The notes under the pieces are model-generated. The model searched no databases and was not told the DNA's origin. It was given only the letters and a program-made list of their open reading frames with translations. DNA of 64,000 nucleotides from contig NZ_CP109055.1 in assembly GCF_035975855.1 (NCBI RefSeq), positions 2,790,001-2,854,000 on the forward strand, read 5' to 3'. Within the stretch, counting starts at the first letter, position 1. Each line of letters starts with the position of its first letter. A program made the translations under genes and the position numbers. Positions 1 to 7,420 of this stretch are shown here, one piece after another. The DNA comes from Streptomyces sp. NBC_01304. Lineage in GTDB: Bacteria; Actinomycetota; Actinomycetes; Streptomycetales; Streptomycetaceae.

Positions 1-269
1 TCGGTCGTCCACCGCGCCGAGCTCTCCGCCTCCTCGACGGTGATGGCACGTCCGGTACGCAGAGTCCGGACGCAGTCGTCGAATACGAGGCCGACCTGCA
101 GCTCGCAGAACCGCCGTCCCGACGGGTGCCGCAGCATGGAATTCTCTCGCTCCTGTAACAGCGAGATGAATCTTTCGGCGATTTCGGAGCGACGCTTGGT
201 CAAAGCATCAACTACACCGGGAGAGCCCCCCTTTGGGTGTGGCTCATCCACCTTTTCATTGACAGCCAT
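1..269 (-). CDS. Hypothetical protein, N-terminal part only (runs off window)
   Basis: Only the first 89 codons are inside the window. The start is the ATG ending at 269, preceded on the minus strand by AGGGGGAG at good spacing, which makes this a real gene rather than a shadow frame. The visible part is hydrophilic, mixed-charge and apparently helical (it contains SEIAERFISLLQEREN), with one cysteine in FCELQVGLVFDDC and one just after. No signal peptide or membrane segment is seen. I do not recognise the family; a regulatory or sensory N-terminal domain would fit, but this is a guess. Codon use is less G/C-biased than in the neighbours (AAT, GAA, TTA codons), and the TTA codon in the text for SLLQ would make it dependent on bldA tRNA. 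Confidence 0.6.
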   Translation of the reverse strand, partial: MAVNEKVDEPHPKGGSPGVVDALTKRRSEIAERFISLLQERENSMLRHPSGRRFCELQVGLVFDDCVRTLRTGRAITVEEAESSARWTT

Positions 270-596
270 AACTCCCCCTGTCCATGGCCACCGCAATACT
301 TTCGAGGCTATCAAGATCCTCTGGGCGCCAACGGTGAGCTAGGTACGCGTATTGCAAAGAGTGCACTCCGCAAGGCGTCGATCATGTACCTATGACCCGA
401 TTCCGCCGTACGAATGTGACCTGGAGCACTTGGCGGACGAAATCCTGATTCCACTTCACGGAACCCCTATCCAAACCGCCCGTGATGACCGCGAGTTGGA
501 CGTGCCTGTCCCGAGATAAAGCTCCGCTAGTTCACCCATGGACGGGGAATGCGCCGTCACCGGCCCCGACCGCCCCACGGGCACCCGGAGCCGGGT
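270..596. other. Intergenic region, lower GC, no gene recognised
   Basis: About 330 bp between the start of the partial gene and the end of the PAP2 gene. The composition around 290-470 is noticeably less GC-rich than the coding DNA, as expected for the promoter region of the leftward partial gene. A small open frame on the plus strand from 482 is G/C-rich shadow sequence of the PAP2 gene. A short inverted repeat (CACCCGG-AG-CCGGGTT, near 581-596) lies directly after the PAP2 stop on its strand and could assist termination. Nothing else is supported. Confidence 0.5.
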
Positions 597-1943
597 TCAG
601 ACCAGTTCGGGCTGCGGCTCCGCCACCGGCTGCCGCGCCGGTGCGGTCTTCGGCTCCCACAGGTTGGTGGTGCGTACGTAGCCGTAGATCACCGACGCCG
701 TCACCAGCAGGAGGAGCGGCCCGAAGAGCCACGGGTAGCGGGCCATCTCCATCGGCAGATAGCGGTACGAGACCAGGAGCGCGGCGAAGACCGTCGTGCC
801 GTACGCGACGAGCTGGATGCCCGACCGGTCCCAGCCGCGCGCCTGCGAGCGCAGGCCCGCCTCGATGGTGAGGGTGAACACCACGCCGGCGAGGATGTCC
901 ACGCCGTAGTGGTAGCCGAATCCCAGCGTCGCGCTCAGCGTCGCGACCAGCCAGAACGTGCCCGCGTAGCGCAGCGCCCGGGGCGCCTGGCGGGAATGGA
1001 TGAAGATCGCGGTGGCCCACGCCGTGTGCAGGCTGGGCATGCAGTTGCGCGGGGTGAAGTCGTTGAACGGGAGATGCTGCGGGACGGTGACCGACGGCAG
1101 CACGTCGGGCCACAGGTTGGCCACCGCCCACTGGCCGCCCTGGCTGCCGAACGCGTAGACCGGACCGACCACCGGGAAGATCATGTAGATCGCCGGACCG
1201 AACAGGCCGATGACGATGAACGTACGCACCAGATGGTGACGCGGGAAGCTGCGCTCCTTCGCCACGTTGCGCAGCTGGTAGAACGCGATGACGACCGCGG
1301 CCACCGTGAGCTGGGTGTAGACCCAGTGGAGGATGTTCCAGGGGACCGGGCCTGCGGCCTCGAGCAGCCGGCCGACCAGCCACGACGGGTTGGCCAGCGC
1401 GTGATCGGCGGCCGCCAGGTACTCGTCGAGCACGGTCGGGCGGGTCGTCGACGTGATGAGCAGCCAGATGTTGCCCGTCTTGCGGGCGACGAGAAGCAGC
1501 ATGCCCAGGCCGACGCCCTTGAGCAACAGGACGCGTTCCCGGCCGGCGCGGTGCGTGAACGCCATGACCACGCAGGCCAGCATCACCCACAGCGGGCCGG
1601 TGCCGAGCGTGGTCTTCGCGTCGAAGATCAGTCGGACCAGCAACAGGACGACATCGATGCCGACCGCGACACCGAGCGCGGTGAAGCGTTCCCGCCAGGT
1701 GAAGACCACCGTCATCAAGGCCATGCTGACGTACATCAGCGGCCACGATTCCGGTTCGAAGATCAGCTGCTGCATCTCCACGCCGGGGTGGCCGATGATC
1801 GGTCCCCCGCCGTAGCGACGCTCGGCGAACTCCATCGCGACGAAGAATCCGAGGGACGCCACCAGCGCCACCCCGGCCCACAGCATCACCCGCGGCCGAC
1901 GCCACGCGGCGAAGTCAGTTCTGCGGTCTATTCGCGAAGTCAC
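597..1943 (-). CDS. PAP2-superfamily membrane phosphatase (PAP2_3-like)
   Basis: This is a polytopic membrane protein of 448 aa with about eight to ten hydrophobic segments. Its C-terminal half carries the lipid-phosphatase signature: PSLHTAWA (motif 2, with Ser-Leu-His) and GYHYGVDILAG (motif 3, with the His and Asp). These motifs are typical of PAP2 phosphatases that hydrolyse lipid pyrophosphates or phosphatidic acid, and of the inositolphosphotransferase/AUR1-like subgroup, which has a similar long N-terminal membrane domain. I chose the GTG at 1943 because GGGGAG lies seven bases upstream; a TTG at 1964 in the same frame would add seven residues but has no ribosome site. It is monocistronic and points away from the two-component genes. 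The precise lipid substrate cannot be read from sequence. Confidence 0.85.
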   Translation of the reverse strand: MTSRIDRRTDFAAWRRPRVMLWAGVALVASLGFFVAMEFAERRYGGGPIIGHPGVEMQQLIFEPESWPLMYVSMALMTVVFTWRERFTALGVAVGIDVVLLLVRLIFDAKTTLGTGPLWVMLACVVMAFTHRAGRERVLLLKGVGLGMLLLVARKTGNIWLLITSTTRPTVLDEYLAAADHALANPSWLVGRLLEAAGPVPWNILHWVYTQLTVAAVVIAFYQLRNVAKERSFPRHHLVRTFIVIGLFGPAIYMIFPVVGPVYAFGSQGGQWAVANLWPDVLPSVTVPQHLPFNDFTPRNCMPSLHTAWATAIFIHSRQAPRALRYAGTFWLVATLSATLGFGYHYGVDILAGVVFTLTIEAGLRSQARGWDRSGIQLVAYGTTVFAALLVSYRYLPMEMARYPWLFGPLLLLVTASVIYGYVRTTNLWEPKTAPARQPVAEPQPELV

Positions 1944-2162
1944 CCGCGATGCTCCCCGTATCAATGTTTTGGCCAGTTGTTGGATTTTGGGTCAGACAGT
2001 GTTCTGAGCCCGATCATGTTAGTCGAGCAGCGGGGTGGGCCTGCTCCTCGGTGGTCCCCCGTTCAGCGGCAGCCCGGCACAGCGTAGAAGATGTGGCGGG
2101 CGGCGGGCATCCCGGTGAACGGCACCTTGCCCGGAATCGGCCGGGCGGCCCGGCAACCGCGG

Positions 2163-2238
2163 GGAGTCCAGGAAGCCGCAAGGAGTTCAGGAAGCCGCAG
2201 GGGGTTCAGGAACCCGCAGGGAGTTCAGGAACCCGCGG
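2163..2238. repeat. Four tandem 19-bp repeats at the 3' end of the kinase gene
   Basis: Units begin at 2163, 2182, 2201 and 2220 and follow the consensus GGRGTTCAGGAASCCGCAG. The kinase stop codon lies inside the last copy (2225-2227), so most of the array is 3' untranslated sequence of the leftward operon. Because 19 is not a multiple of three, the array cannot encode a regular peptide repeat. Confidence 0.85.
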
Positions 2239-3352
2239 TGGGCAGCGTCACCTCGAAGCAGCAGCCGCCGACCACATTGCGTACGGCAGCCCTGCCCCGG
2301 TGGGCCTCGACGATGCCGCGCACGATGGCGAGACCCAGGCCCGCCCCGGCGGGAGGGGTGCGGGCGTGGTTGCCGCGCCAGCCGGTGTCGAAGACCCGGG
2401 GCAGGTCCTCCTCGGGGATGCCGCCGCAGCCGTCGGTGACGGAGACGACCACGCCGTCCCCGTCCGGCGAGCGGTGCGCGGCGACCGCGACCGTGCCGTC
2501 GGCGGGAGTGCGGCGGATCGCGTTGATCAGGAGGTTGCCGAGGACGCGGCTCATCTCCTTGCTGTCGACCTCCACGGGCAGCGCGTCGATCCGGTCGCCG
2601 ACGAGGCGTACGCCGTGCTCGCGGGCCAGCGGGTCCACGCCGGCGAGGGCGTCGCCGACCAGGTCGTACACGGAGATGCGGGACGGGGTGAGGGCGAGGG
2701 AGCCCGCGTGGATGCGGGAGAGCTCGAAGAGGTCGCCGACCATGGAGTTCAGGTGCTCGACCTCCATGCGGATCTGGCGGAGGTAGCGGTCGGGGTCGGC
2801 GGCGACGCCGTCCTCCAGCGCCTCGGCCATGGCGCGCAGGCCGGCGAGGGGGGTGCGCAGGTCGTGGGAGATCCAGGCGACGAGCTCGCGCCGTGAGCTC
2901 TCCAGGGCGCGTTCGCGTTCGCGCGAGGCGTCCAGTTTGGCACTGGTGGCCTCCAACTCGCGGCTCAGCGCGGCGAGTTCGGCGGTGCCGTGACCGGCGG
3001 GCGCGGCGAAGCTGCCGCCGTCCCCGAAGGAGCGGGCCGCGACGGTGAGCGCCTGGCTGCGGGCCACCACCCAGCGGCCGAGCAGCAGCGCGGTGGCCAG
3101 GGAGACCACCGCGGCCATCGCCACGACGATCATGACCACGTTCAGGTCGTGCCGGGACAGGAACATCTCCCAGGCCACCGCGAGCGTGCCGGCGAGCATC
3201 GCGAGGACGGCGACGGCGGCGACCACGGTCAGCGACACCGTGAGCGAGCGATGCCTCAGCAGACGCAGGGCGAGCGCGCCGAGCAGCCCGACGCAGGCGG
3301 CACCGGCGAAGGCGAACAGGGCGATGAGAAGGATGTCCTGCACGACGGTCAA
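2225..3352 (-). CDS. Sensor histidine kinase, OmpR-partner type
   Basis: Membrane sensor kinase of 375 aa. It has three hydrophobic segments (about residues 7-31, 41-61 and 72-92) and almost no extracytoplasmic loop, so it probably senses within or near the membrane. A HAMP-like linker (about 90-155) follows. The phospho-acceptor H-box is ISHDLRTPLAGL with His163. The HATPase domain has the N-box NLLINAIRRTP, G1 at VTDGCGGIP and G2 at GAGLGLAIV. Its ATG overlaps the stop of the upstream response regulator by four bases (3349-3352), so the pair is translationally coupled. The ligand is unknown. Confidence 0.93.
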   Translation of the reverse strand: MTVVQDILLIALFAFAGAACVGLLGALALRLLRHRSLTVSLTVVAAVAVLAMLAGTLAVAWEMFLSRHDLNVVMIVVAMAAVVSLATALLLGRWVVARSQALTVAARSFGDGGSFAAPAGHGTAELAALSRELEATSAKLDASRERERALESSRRELVAWISHDLRTPLAGLRAMAEALEDGVAADPDRYLRQIRMEVEHLNSMVGDLFELSRIHAGSLALTPSRISVYDLVGDALAGVDPLAREHGVRLVGDRIDALPVEVDSKEMSRVLGNLLINAIRRTPADGTVAVAAHRSPDGDGVVVSVTDGCGGIPEEDLPRVFDTGWRGNHARTPPAGAGLGLAIVRGIVEAHRGRAAVRNVVGGCCFEVTLPTAGS

Positions 3353-4284
3353 CGCTCCCGGGGTGAAGGTGACCCGGCGGCGTCACCGGGGTCGGGGTCG
3401 GGGTCGGCTGCCAGGGGTTCGGTATCGGGGTCGGCTGCCAGGGGTTCGGTATCGGGGTCGGCTGCCAGGGGTTCGGCATCGGAACCGGCTGCCAGGGGTT
3501 CGGCATCGGAACCGGGTGCCAGGGTTACCGCACCCTCGGCACGCTCCCCGCCCGCACCCTGCTCCGCGCCCGCGCTGCCGAGCGAGCCGAACCGGTACCC
3601 CACCCCCCACACCGTCCGGATGAGCCGGGGCGAGGCCGGGTCGTCCTCGATCTTGCCGCGCAGCCTGCGGATGTGGACGGTGACCGTCGACAGGTCGCCG
3701 AAGTCCCAGCCCCACACCTCCCGCATCAGCTCTTCGCGCGTGAACGCCCGGTCGGGGTGGCGCAGGAAGAAGGTGAGCAGGTCGAACTCCCGTACCGTCA
3801 GGGCGAGTTCGGCACCGTCCTTGGTGGCGCGGCGGGCCGCCGGGTCGACCCGCAGGGCCGCCGCGGTGAGCAGGGCCGGGGGCCCGGGGTCCGGCGGGGC
3901 CGCCGCGGAGTGGGCCCGGCGCAGCACCGACTCGACCCGCAGGACGAGCTCACGCGGGCTGAAGGGCTTCGTCACGTAGTCGTCGGCGCCTATCTCCAGG
4001 CCGAGGATGCGGTCCTCCTCGTCGCCGCGCGCCGTCAGCATGATCACGGGGACGGGGCCCTGCTCGCGCAGCCTGCGGCACACCTCGAAGCCGCTCATCC
4101 CCGGCAGCATCAGGTCGAGGACGACCAGGTCGGGGCGGTGGGCGGCGGCGCGGTCGAGTGCGGAGCGCCCCTCGTCGGCCCGGTCGACGGCGTACCCGGC
4201 CCGGGTCAGATAGCCCGAGACGACCTCGGCCACCGTGGGGTCGTCGTCGACGACCAGCACGTGCCCGCGCGTTGCGTTCTCCAT
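3349..4284 (-). CDS. OmpR-family response regulator with a repetitive C-terminal tail
   Basis: A two-domain regulator of 311 aa. The receiver domain (about 1-125) has the acidic DDD cluster near residues 13-15, phospho-acceptor Asp57 in VVLDLMLPG and the conserved Lys in YVTKPF. A winged helix (about 140-235) ends in HIRRLRGKIEDDP...RTVWGVGYRF. It is normally complete at GYRF, but here about 70 more residues follow, including four copies of a nine-residue unit (EPLAADPDT / EPLAAGSDA). The start ATG at 4284 has GGGAGGT upstream. It is the first gene of a two-gene operon with the histidine kinase and is divergent from the GT2 gene at 4445. Confidence 0.93.
   Translation of the reverse strand: MENATRGHVLVVDDDPTVAEVVSGYLTRAGYAVDRADEGRSALDRAAAHRPDLVVLDLMLPGMSGFEVCRRLREQGPVPVIMLTARGDEEDRILGLEIGADDYVTKPFSPRELVLRVESVLRRAHSAAAPPDPGPPALLTAAALRVDPAARRATKDGAELALTVREFDLLTFFLRHPDRAFTREELMREVWGWDFGDLSTVTVHIRRLRGKIEDDPASPRLIRTVWGVGYRFGSLGSAGAEQGAGGERAEGAVTLAPGSDAEPLAAGSDAEPLAADPDTEPLAADPDTEPLAADPDPDPGDAAGSPSPRER
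3408..3515. repeat. Four in-frame 27-bp repeats in the response-regulator tail
   Basis: Four consecutive 27-bp units (starting 3408, 3435, 3462, 3489 on the plus strand) encode the 9-aa EPLAA(D/G)(P/S)D(T/A) repeat of the regulator's acidic tail. Copies 1-2 and 3-4 are more alike within each pair, which suggests stepwise duplication. A degenerate unit continues to about 3530. Confidence 0.9.
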
Positions 4285-4379
4285 CCGGGACCTCCCGCTT
4301 TCCGGCCGTACGTCCGGCCCACGACAACCTTCGCACCCGCCCCCACCTCAGGGGCACGGCCCTTCGGCCCTCGGCGGCG

Positions 4380-4444
4380 GACGTCCCCGTTTCGTAAGAA
4401 CCTCAAGTCCGAAATGCCCCTTTCGTATTCGTAGGGTGAGTGGC
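4380..4444 (+). promoter_or_regulatory. Probable leaderless promoter of the GT2 gene
   Basis: A TAGGGT box at 4432-4437 lies seven bases before the ATG at 4445, the position of a -10 element for a transcript starting at or next to the start codon. Upstream, GACGTC at 4380-4385 followed after seven bases by CGTAAG resembles sites before the genes at 8783 and 11245 (plus strand). No good -35 is evident. Inferred from sequence alone. Confidence 0.45.
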
Positions 4445-5185
4445 ATGCCCCACTTCCCCGCAGCGGACGCCACCCGTCCGACACCACCGCCTGCCGTACG
4501 TGCCGACGTCGTGCTGCCCTGCCTCGACGAGGCCGCCGCGCTGCCCTGGGTGCTCTCCCGCATCCCGGCCGGCTGGCGCGCGATCGTCGTGGACAACGGC
4601 TCCACCGACGGCTCCGCCGCGCTCGCCCGCTCCCTCGGCGCGACGGTCGTGGCCGAACCGCGCCGCGGCTTCGGCGCGGCCTGCCACACCGGGCTGCAGG
4701 CCTCCGACGCGGAGTTCGTCTGCTTCTGCGACTGCGACGGCTCCCTCGATCCGGGGCTGCTGCCGGGTCTGGTGGAGTACGTCGCCGAAGGCGCGGCCGA
4801 CCTGGTCCTCGGGCGGCGCCGCCCCGAGGGCGCGGGGGCGTGGCCGGCCCATGCACGGGCGGGGAACCTGGCGCTGGCACGGATGCTGCGGCGACGTACC
4901 GGACTGCGGCTGCGCGACCTGGGCCCGATGCGGGCCGCACGCCGCACGCAGCTCCTCGCTCTCGGCCTCACCGACCGCCGCAGCGGCTACCCGCTGCAGA
5001 TGGTGGTCCGCGCGTCCGACGCGGGCCTGCGCGTGACCGAAACCGATGTGCCCTACCTGCCCCGCACCGGAAAGTCCAAGGTCACCGGCACCTGGCGCGG
5101 CACCTGGCAGGCGGTGCACGACATGCGCGAGGTGCTGCGGGAGCCCTCCGTGGGATCCGGGGCGGGAGCGGGGGCCGGACGATGA
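4445..5185 (+). CDS. Family 2 glycosyltransferase
   Basis: A cytoplasmic GT2 enzyme of 246 aa with the GT-A fold. It opens with DVVLPCLDEAAALPWVL, has the nucleotide-binding VVDNGSTDGSA, and shows the metal-binding acidic motif as CFCDCDGSLDP. It lacks the C-terminal membrane anchor of dolichyl-phosphate mannosyltransferases, and its acceptor is unknown. The ATG at 4445 was chosen because a longer in-frame extension to 4235 is only shadow sequence. It begins a tight operon: its stop overlaps the DUF2064 gene by four bases. With the methyltransferase and the epimerase nearby it probably helps build a glycosylated envelope or secondary product. Confidence 0.88.
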   Translation: MPHFPAADATRPTPPPAVRADVVLPCLDEAAALPWVLSRIPAGWRAIVVDNGSTDGSAALARSLGATVVAEPRRGFGAACHTGLQASDAEFVCFCDCDGSLDPGLLPGLVEYVAEGAADLVLGRRRPEGAGAWPAHARAGNLALARMLRRRTGLRLRDLGPMRAARRTQLLALGLTDRRSGYPLQMVVRASDAGLRVTETDVPYLPRTGKSKVTGTWRGTWQAVHDMREVLREPSVGSGAGAGAGR

Positions 5186-6267
5186 GCGAGGACACCGCGA
5201 GCAGCGGCGCGCGAGGCGAGAGCAGAGCGGGCCTGAGCAGCACGGGCGAGAACAGCACGGGCCTCAGCAGCACAGGCGAGAACAGCGCGGACCCCAGCAG
5301 CACGGCCGAGAACAGCTCGGGCGAGAGCAGAGCGGACCTCAGCAGAGCGGGCGAGCGCAGCGCGGGCGACCGCAAGGCGCAGGAAAGCATCACCCGTCCC
5401 GCACACGACGACCCCGGCCCGGACGAGGGCGCGCAACGCGCCCGCACAACGAGCCGATACAGCACACACCACGGCGCCCAACCCACACACCACGCCCCTG
5501 CCCCTGCCCCTGCCCCTGCCCCTGCCCCCGCCCCCGCCCCTGCCCCCGACCACGACACCCCGCCCGTCGGCGCGACCGGCCAAGACACGCCGCACCACGA
5601 CGCACGACCCTCGCGCCCCACGCCCGGAAGCCCCGGCACCACAACCCTCCTCGTGATCGCGAAGGAGCCCCTGCCCGGCCGGGTCAAGACCCGGCTCACC
5701 CCGCCCTTCACCCCCGTCGAGGCCGCCCGCCTCGCCGAGGCCGCGCTCGCGGACACCCTCGCGGTCGTCCGCACCTTGCCGGCCCGCCGCCGGATCCTCG
5801 TCCTCGACGGGCGGCCCGGGCCCTGGCTGCCGCCGGGCTTCGACGTCGTGCCGCAGTGTCCGGGCGGGCTCGACGAGCGCCTCGCCGCCGCCTTCGGCGC
5901 CTGCACCGGGCCCGCCCTGCTCATCGGCATGGACACCCCGCAGATCACCCCCGCCCTGCTCGCCCCCGCGCTGGCCGCGGACGCCTGGCGGGACTGCGAC
6001 GCCTTCTTCGGTCCCGCCGAGGACGGCGGGTTCTGGGCCCTCGGCCTCGCCGCTCCCGATCCGGACCTGCTGCGCGGCGTGCCGATGTCGGTGCCCGAGA
6101 CGGGTGGCGCCCAGCGCCGTCGGCTGACCGAGGCCGGACTGCGGGTGCGGGATCTGCCGCCGCTGCGGGACGTCGACACGGCCGCCGATGCCGCGTACGT
6201 CGCCGCCGGGGCCCCGCACGGACGCTTCGCCGCCGTCTTCGCCGGCCTCACGGCGGTCGCCCGATGA
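5182..6267 (+). CDS. DUF2064 (TIGR04282-type) nucleotidyl/glycosyl transferase with a long low-complexity N-terminus
   Basis: 361 aa. The folded part starts near residue 156 at LLVIAKEPLPGRVKTRLTPP, the family hallmark, and continues with LIGMDTPQI and GPAEDGGFWALGL, resembling the GT-A/nucleotidyltransferase fold of DUF2064. The family is named after arsenosugar-associated members, but that says little about substrate here. The first roughly 155 residues are extra: SSTGENS-type repeats, then an alternating Ala-Pro tract from a CCTGCC-type hexanucleotide run (about 5493-5550). The ATG at 5182 overlaps the GT2 stop, and no convincing start lies next to the folded domain, so I keep the long form. 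Its stop overlaps the methyltransferase ATG. Confidence 0.8.
   Translation: MSEDTASSGARGESRAGLSSTGENSTGLSSTGENSADPSSTAENSSGESRADLSRAGERSAGDRKAQESITRPAHDDPGPDEGAQRARTTSRYSTHHGAQPTHHAPAPAPAPAPAPAPAPAPDHDTPPVGATGQDTPHHDARPSRPTPGSPGTTTLLVIAKEPLPGRVKTRLTPPFTPVEAARLAEAALADTLAVVRTLPARRRILVLDGRPGPWLPPGFDVVPQCPGGLDERLAAAFGACTGPALLIGMDTPQITPALLAPALAADAWRDCDAFFGPAEDGGFWALGLAAPDPDLLRGVPMSVPETGGAQRRRLTEAGLRVRDLPPLRDVDTAADAAYVAAGAPHGRFAAVFAGLTAVAR
5220..5550. repeat. Simple-sequence tracts inside the DUF2064 gene
   Basis: Two adjacent tracts. About 5220-5370 holds imperfect repeats of a GAGAACAGCACGGGC-like unit of roughly 30 bp. About 5493-5550 is a run of GCCCCT/GCCCCC hexamers giving an (Ala-Pro)n segment. 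Both are in frame with the gene; slippage here would change protein length. Confidence 0.8.
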
Positions 6268-7070
6268 GCACCGCCACCACACCAAGCGCCGGCACCAGTA
6301 CCAGCACCCCGACAGGCGACCATGCCACCGTCTCCTGGTCCGCCGACCCCTACGTACACGCCCTGCGCACCGGCCGCGGCCCCCTCTTCCTGCGCCGTTC
6401 CGACGGCTGGCTGCTGCCCCTCGACGTCGAACGCTGGTGCGCGGGCGCGGATGCCGCCGACGAGTTGGCGCTGCGCCACTGCGAGGGCACCGTGCTCGAC
6501 ATCGGCTGCGGCCCCGGACGCCTGGTCGCGGCGCTCGCCGCGAGCGGTCGCCGGGCGCTCGGCATCGACGTCAGCGAGGCAGCGGTGGCCCGTACCCGGC
6601 GGCTCGGCGGCTCGGCCCTGCGGCGCGACGTCTTCGATTCCCTTCCGGGAGAGGGCCGTTGGGGTACGGCGTTGCTGCTCGACGGCAATGTGGGCATCGG
6701 CGGCGACCCGCACGCCCTCCTGGTCCGGGCCGCCGAACTGCTCGCGCCCGGCGGACTGCTGATCGCCGAGACCGCGCCGCTCGACGTGGACGAACGGGTC
6801 CGGGTCCGCATCGACGACGGCCGGGGCCGCGAGGGCCGCCTCTTCGCCTGGGCCCGCCTCGGCACGGCCGCCCTGCTCGGCCACGCCCTCCCGCTCGGCT
6901 GGCACCCGGTCGATCAGTGGGAGGCGGACGGCCGCCCCTTCGTGGCGCTGCGCCGCCCCCACCACGTACGGACGGCCGGCCCAAGCCCCGACATCGCGAA
7001 CAGGCAGACGGTGACCGCCAGCCAGCGATCCAGGAACACCTCGGCGGACAGCCCGGTAGACCTCTCGTAA
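6264..7070 (+). CDS. Class I SAM-dependent methyltransferase
   Basis: 268 aa with a Rossmann methyltransferase core. Motif I is VLDIGCGPGRLVAALA (about residues 74-89), with an acidic residue in LGIDVSEAAVA and the later LLAPGGLLIAE strand-loop. The acceptor cannot be predicted. Its ATG overlaps the DUF2064 stop (ATGA), making it the third gene of the GT2 operon. The conserved fold ends around FVALRRP; the last 30 or so residues lie opposite the 3' end of the convergent membrane-protein gene and may be a non-conserved extension. Confidence 0.88.
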   Translation: MSTATTPSAGTSTSTPTGDHATVSWSADPYVHALRTGRGPLFLRRSDGWLLPLDVERWCAGADAADELALRHCEGTVLDIGCGPGRLVAALAASGRRALGIDVSEAAVARTRRLGGSALRRDVFDSLPGEGRWGTALLLDGNVGIGGDPHALLVRAAELLAPGGLLIAETAPLDVDERVRVRIDDGRGREGRLFAWARLGTAALLGHALPLGWHPVDQWEADGRPFVALRRPHHVRTAGPSPDIANRQTVTASQRSRNTSADSPVDLS

Positions 7071-7420
7071 CGCCGCGCCGACTGCCGGGTGATCAGCGGG
7101 AACCACACCAGCAGGAGCAGCCCGGACAACGCGGCCGGCACCCGGACGAAGTTCACCAGCCCGGAGCGGGTGCCCAACGCGAGCCGTACACCCCGGTCCA
7201 CGAGCGCGTACGCCGGCAGCAGCAGGAGGTCATGCACGAGCGCGGCCCCGACCAGCCACGCCCCGATCGCGAGCCAGTCGCCTTCGAGGAGCCGCACGCC
7301 CGCGTATCCCGCAACCCCGAACGAACCGAGCAGCAGGGCGAGTTGGAGCGGACCCTCGCCGTACCAACGCCCGAATCGCTGACCCAACCGCTTCCAGAAC
7401 CTCTTCCCGTGCCCGCTCAT
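6914..7420 (-). CDS. Small polytopic membrane protein
   Basis: 168 aa with about four predicted membrane helices (for example LQLALLLGSFGVAGYAG, IGAWLVGAALVHDLLLLPAY, ALSGLLLLVWFPLI, WLAVTVCLFAMSGLG) and a basic N-terminus. No family is recognised. The ATG at 7420 overlaps the stop of the upstream molybdopterin oxidoreductase gene, so the two are coupled and probably work together, perhaps in membrane electron transfer. Its 3' end overlaps the methyltransferase gene tail-to-tail for 157 bp (6914-7070). The hydrophobic pattern and coupling support this strand as coding. Confidence 0.8.
   Translation of the reverse strand: MSGHGKRFWKRLGQRFGRWYGEGPLQLALLLGSFGVAGYAGVRLLEGDWLAIGAWLVGAALVHDLLLLPAYALVDRGVRLALGTRSGLVNFVRVPAALSGLLLLVWFPLITRQSARRYERSTGLSAEVFLDRWLAVTVCLFAMSGLGPAVRTWWGRRSATKGRPSASH

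Noticed and set aside
549..2087. 512-codon plus-strand frame over the PAP2 gene
   Set aside because: It is the antisense of the membrane protein, lacks a start signal and shows no family motif.
5046..7106. Two 674-codon open frames, one per strand, across the DUF2064/methyltransferase genes
   Set aside because: They are Arg/Pro/Ala-rich, follow the third-base bias of the real genes in the wrong phase, and cross three gene borders. The real frames have family motifs and coupled starts.
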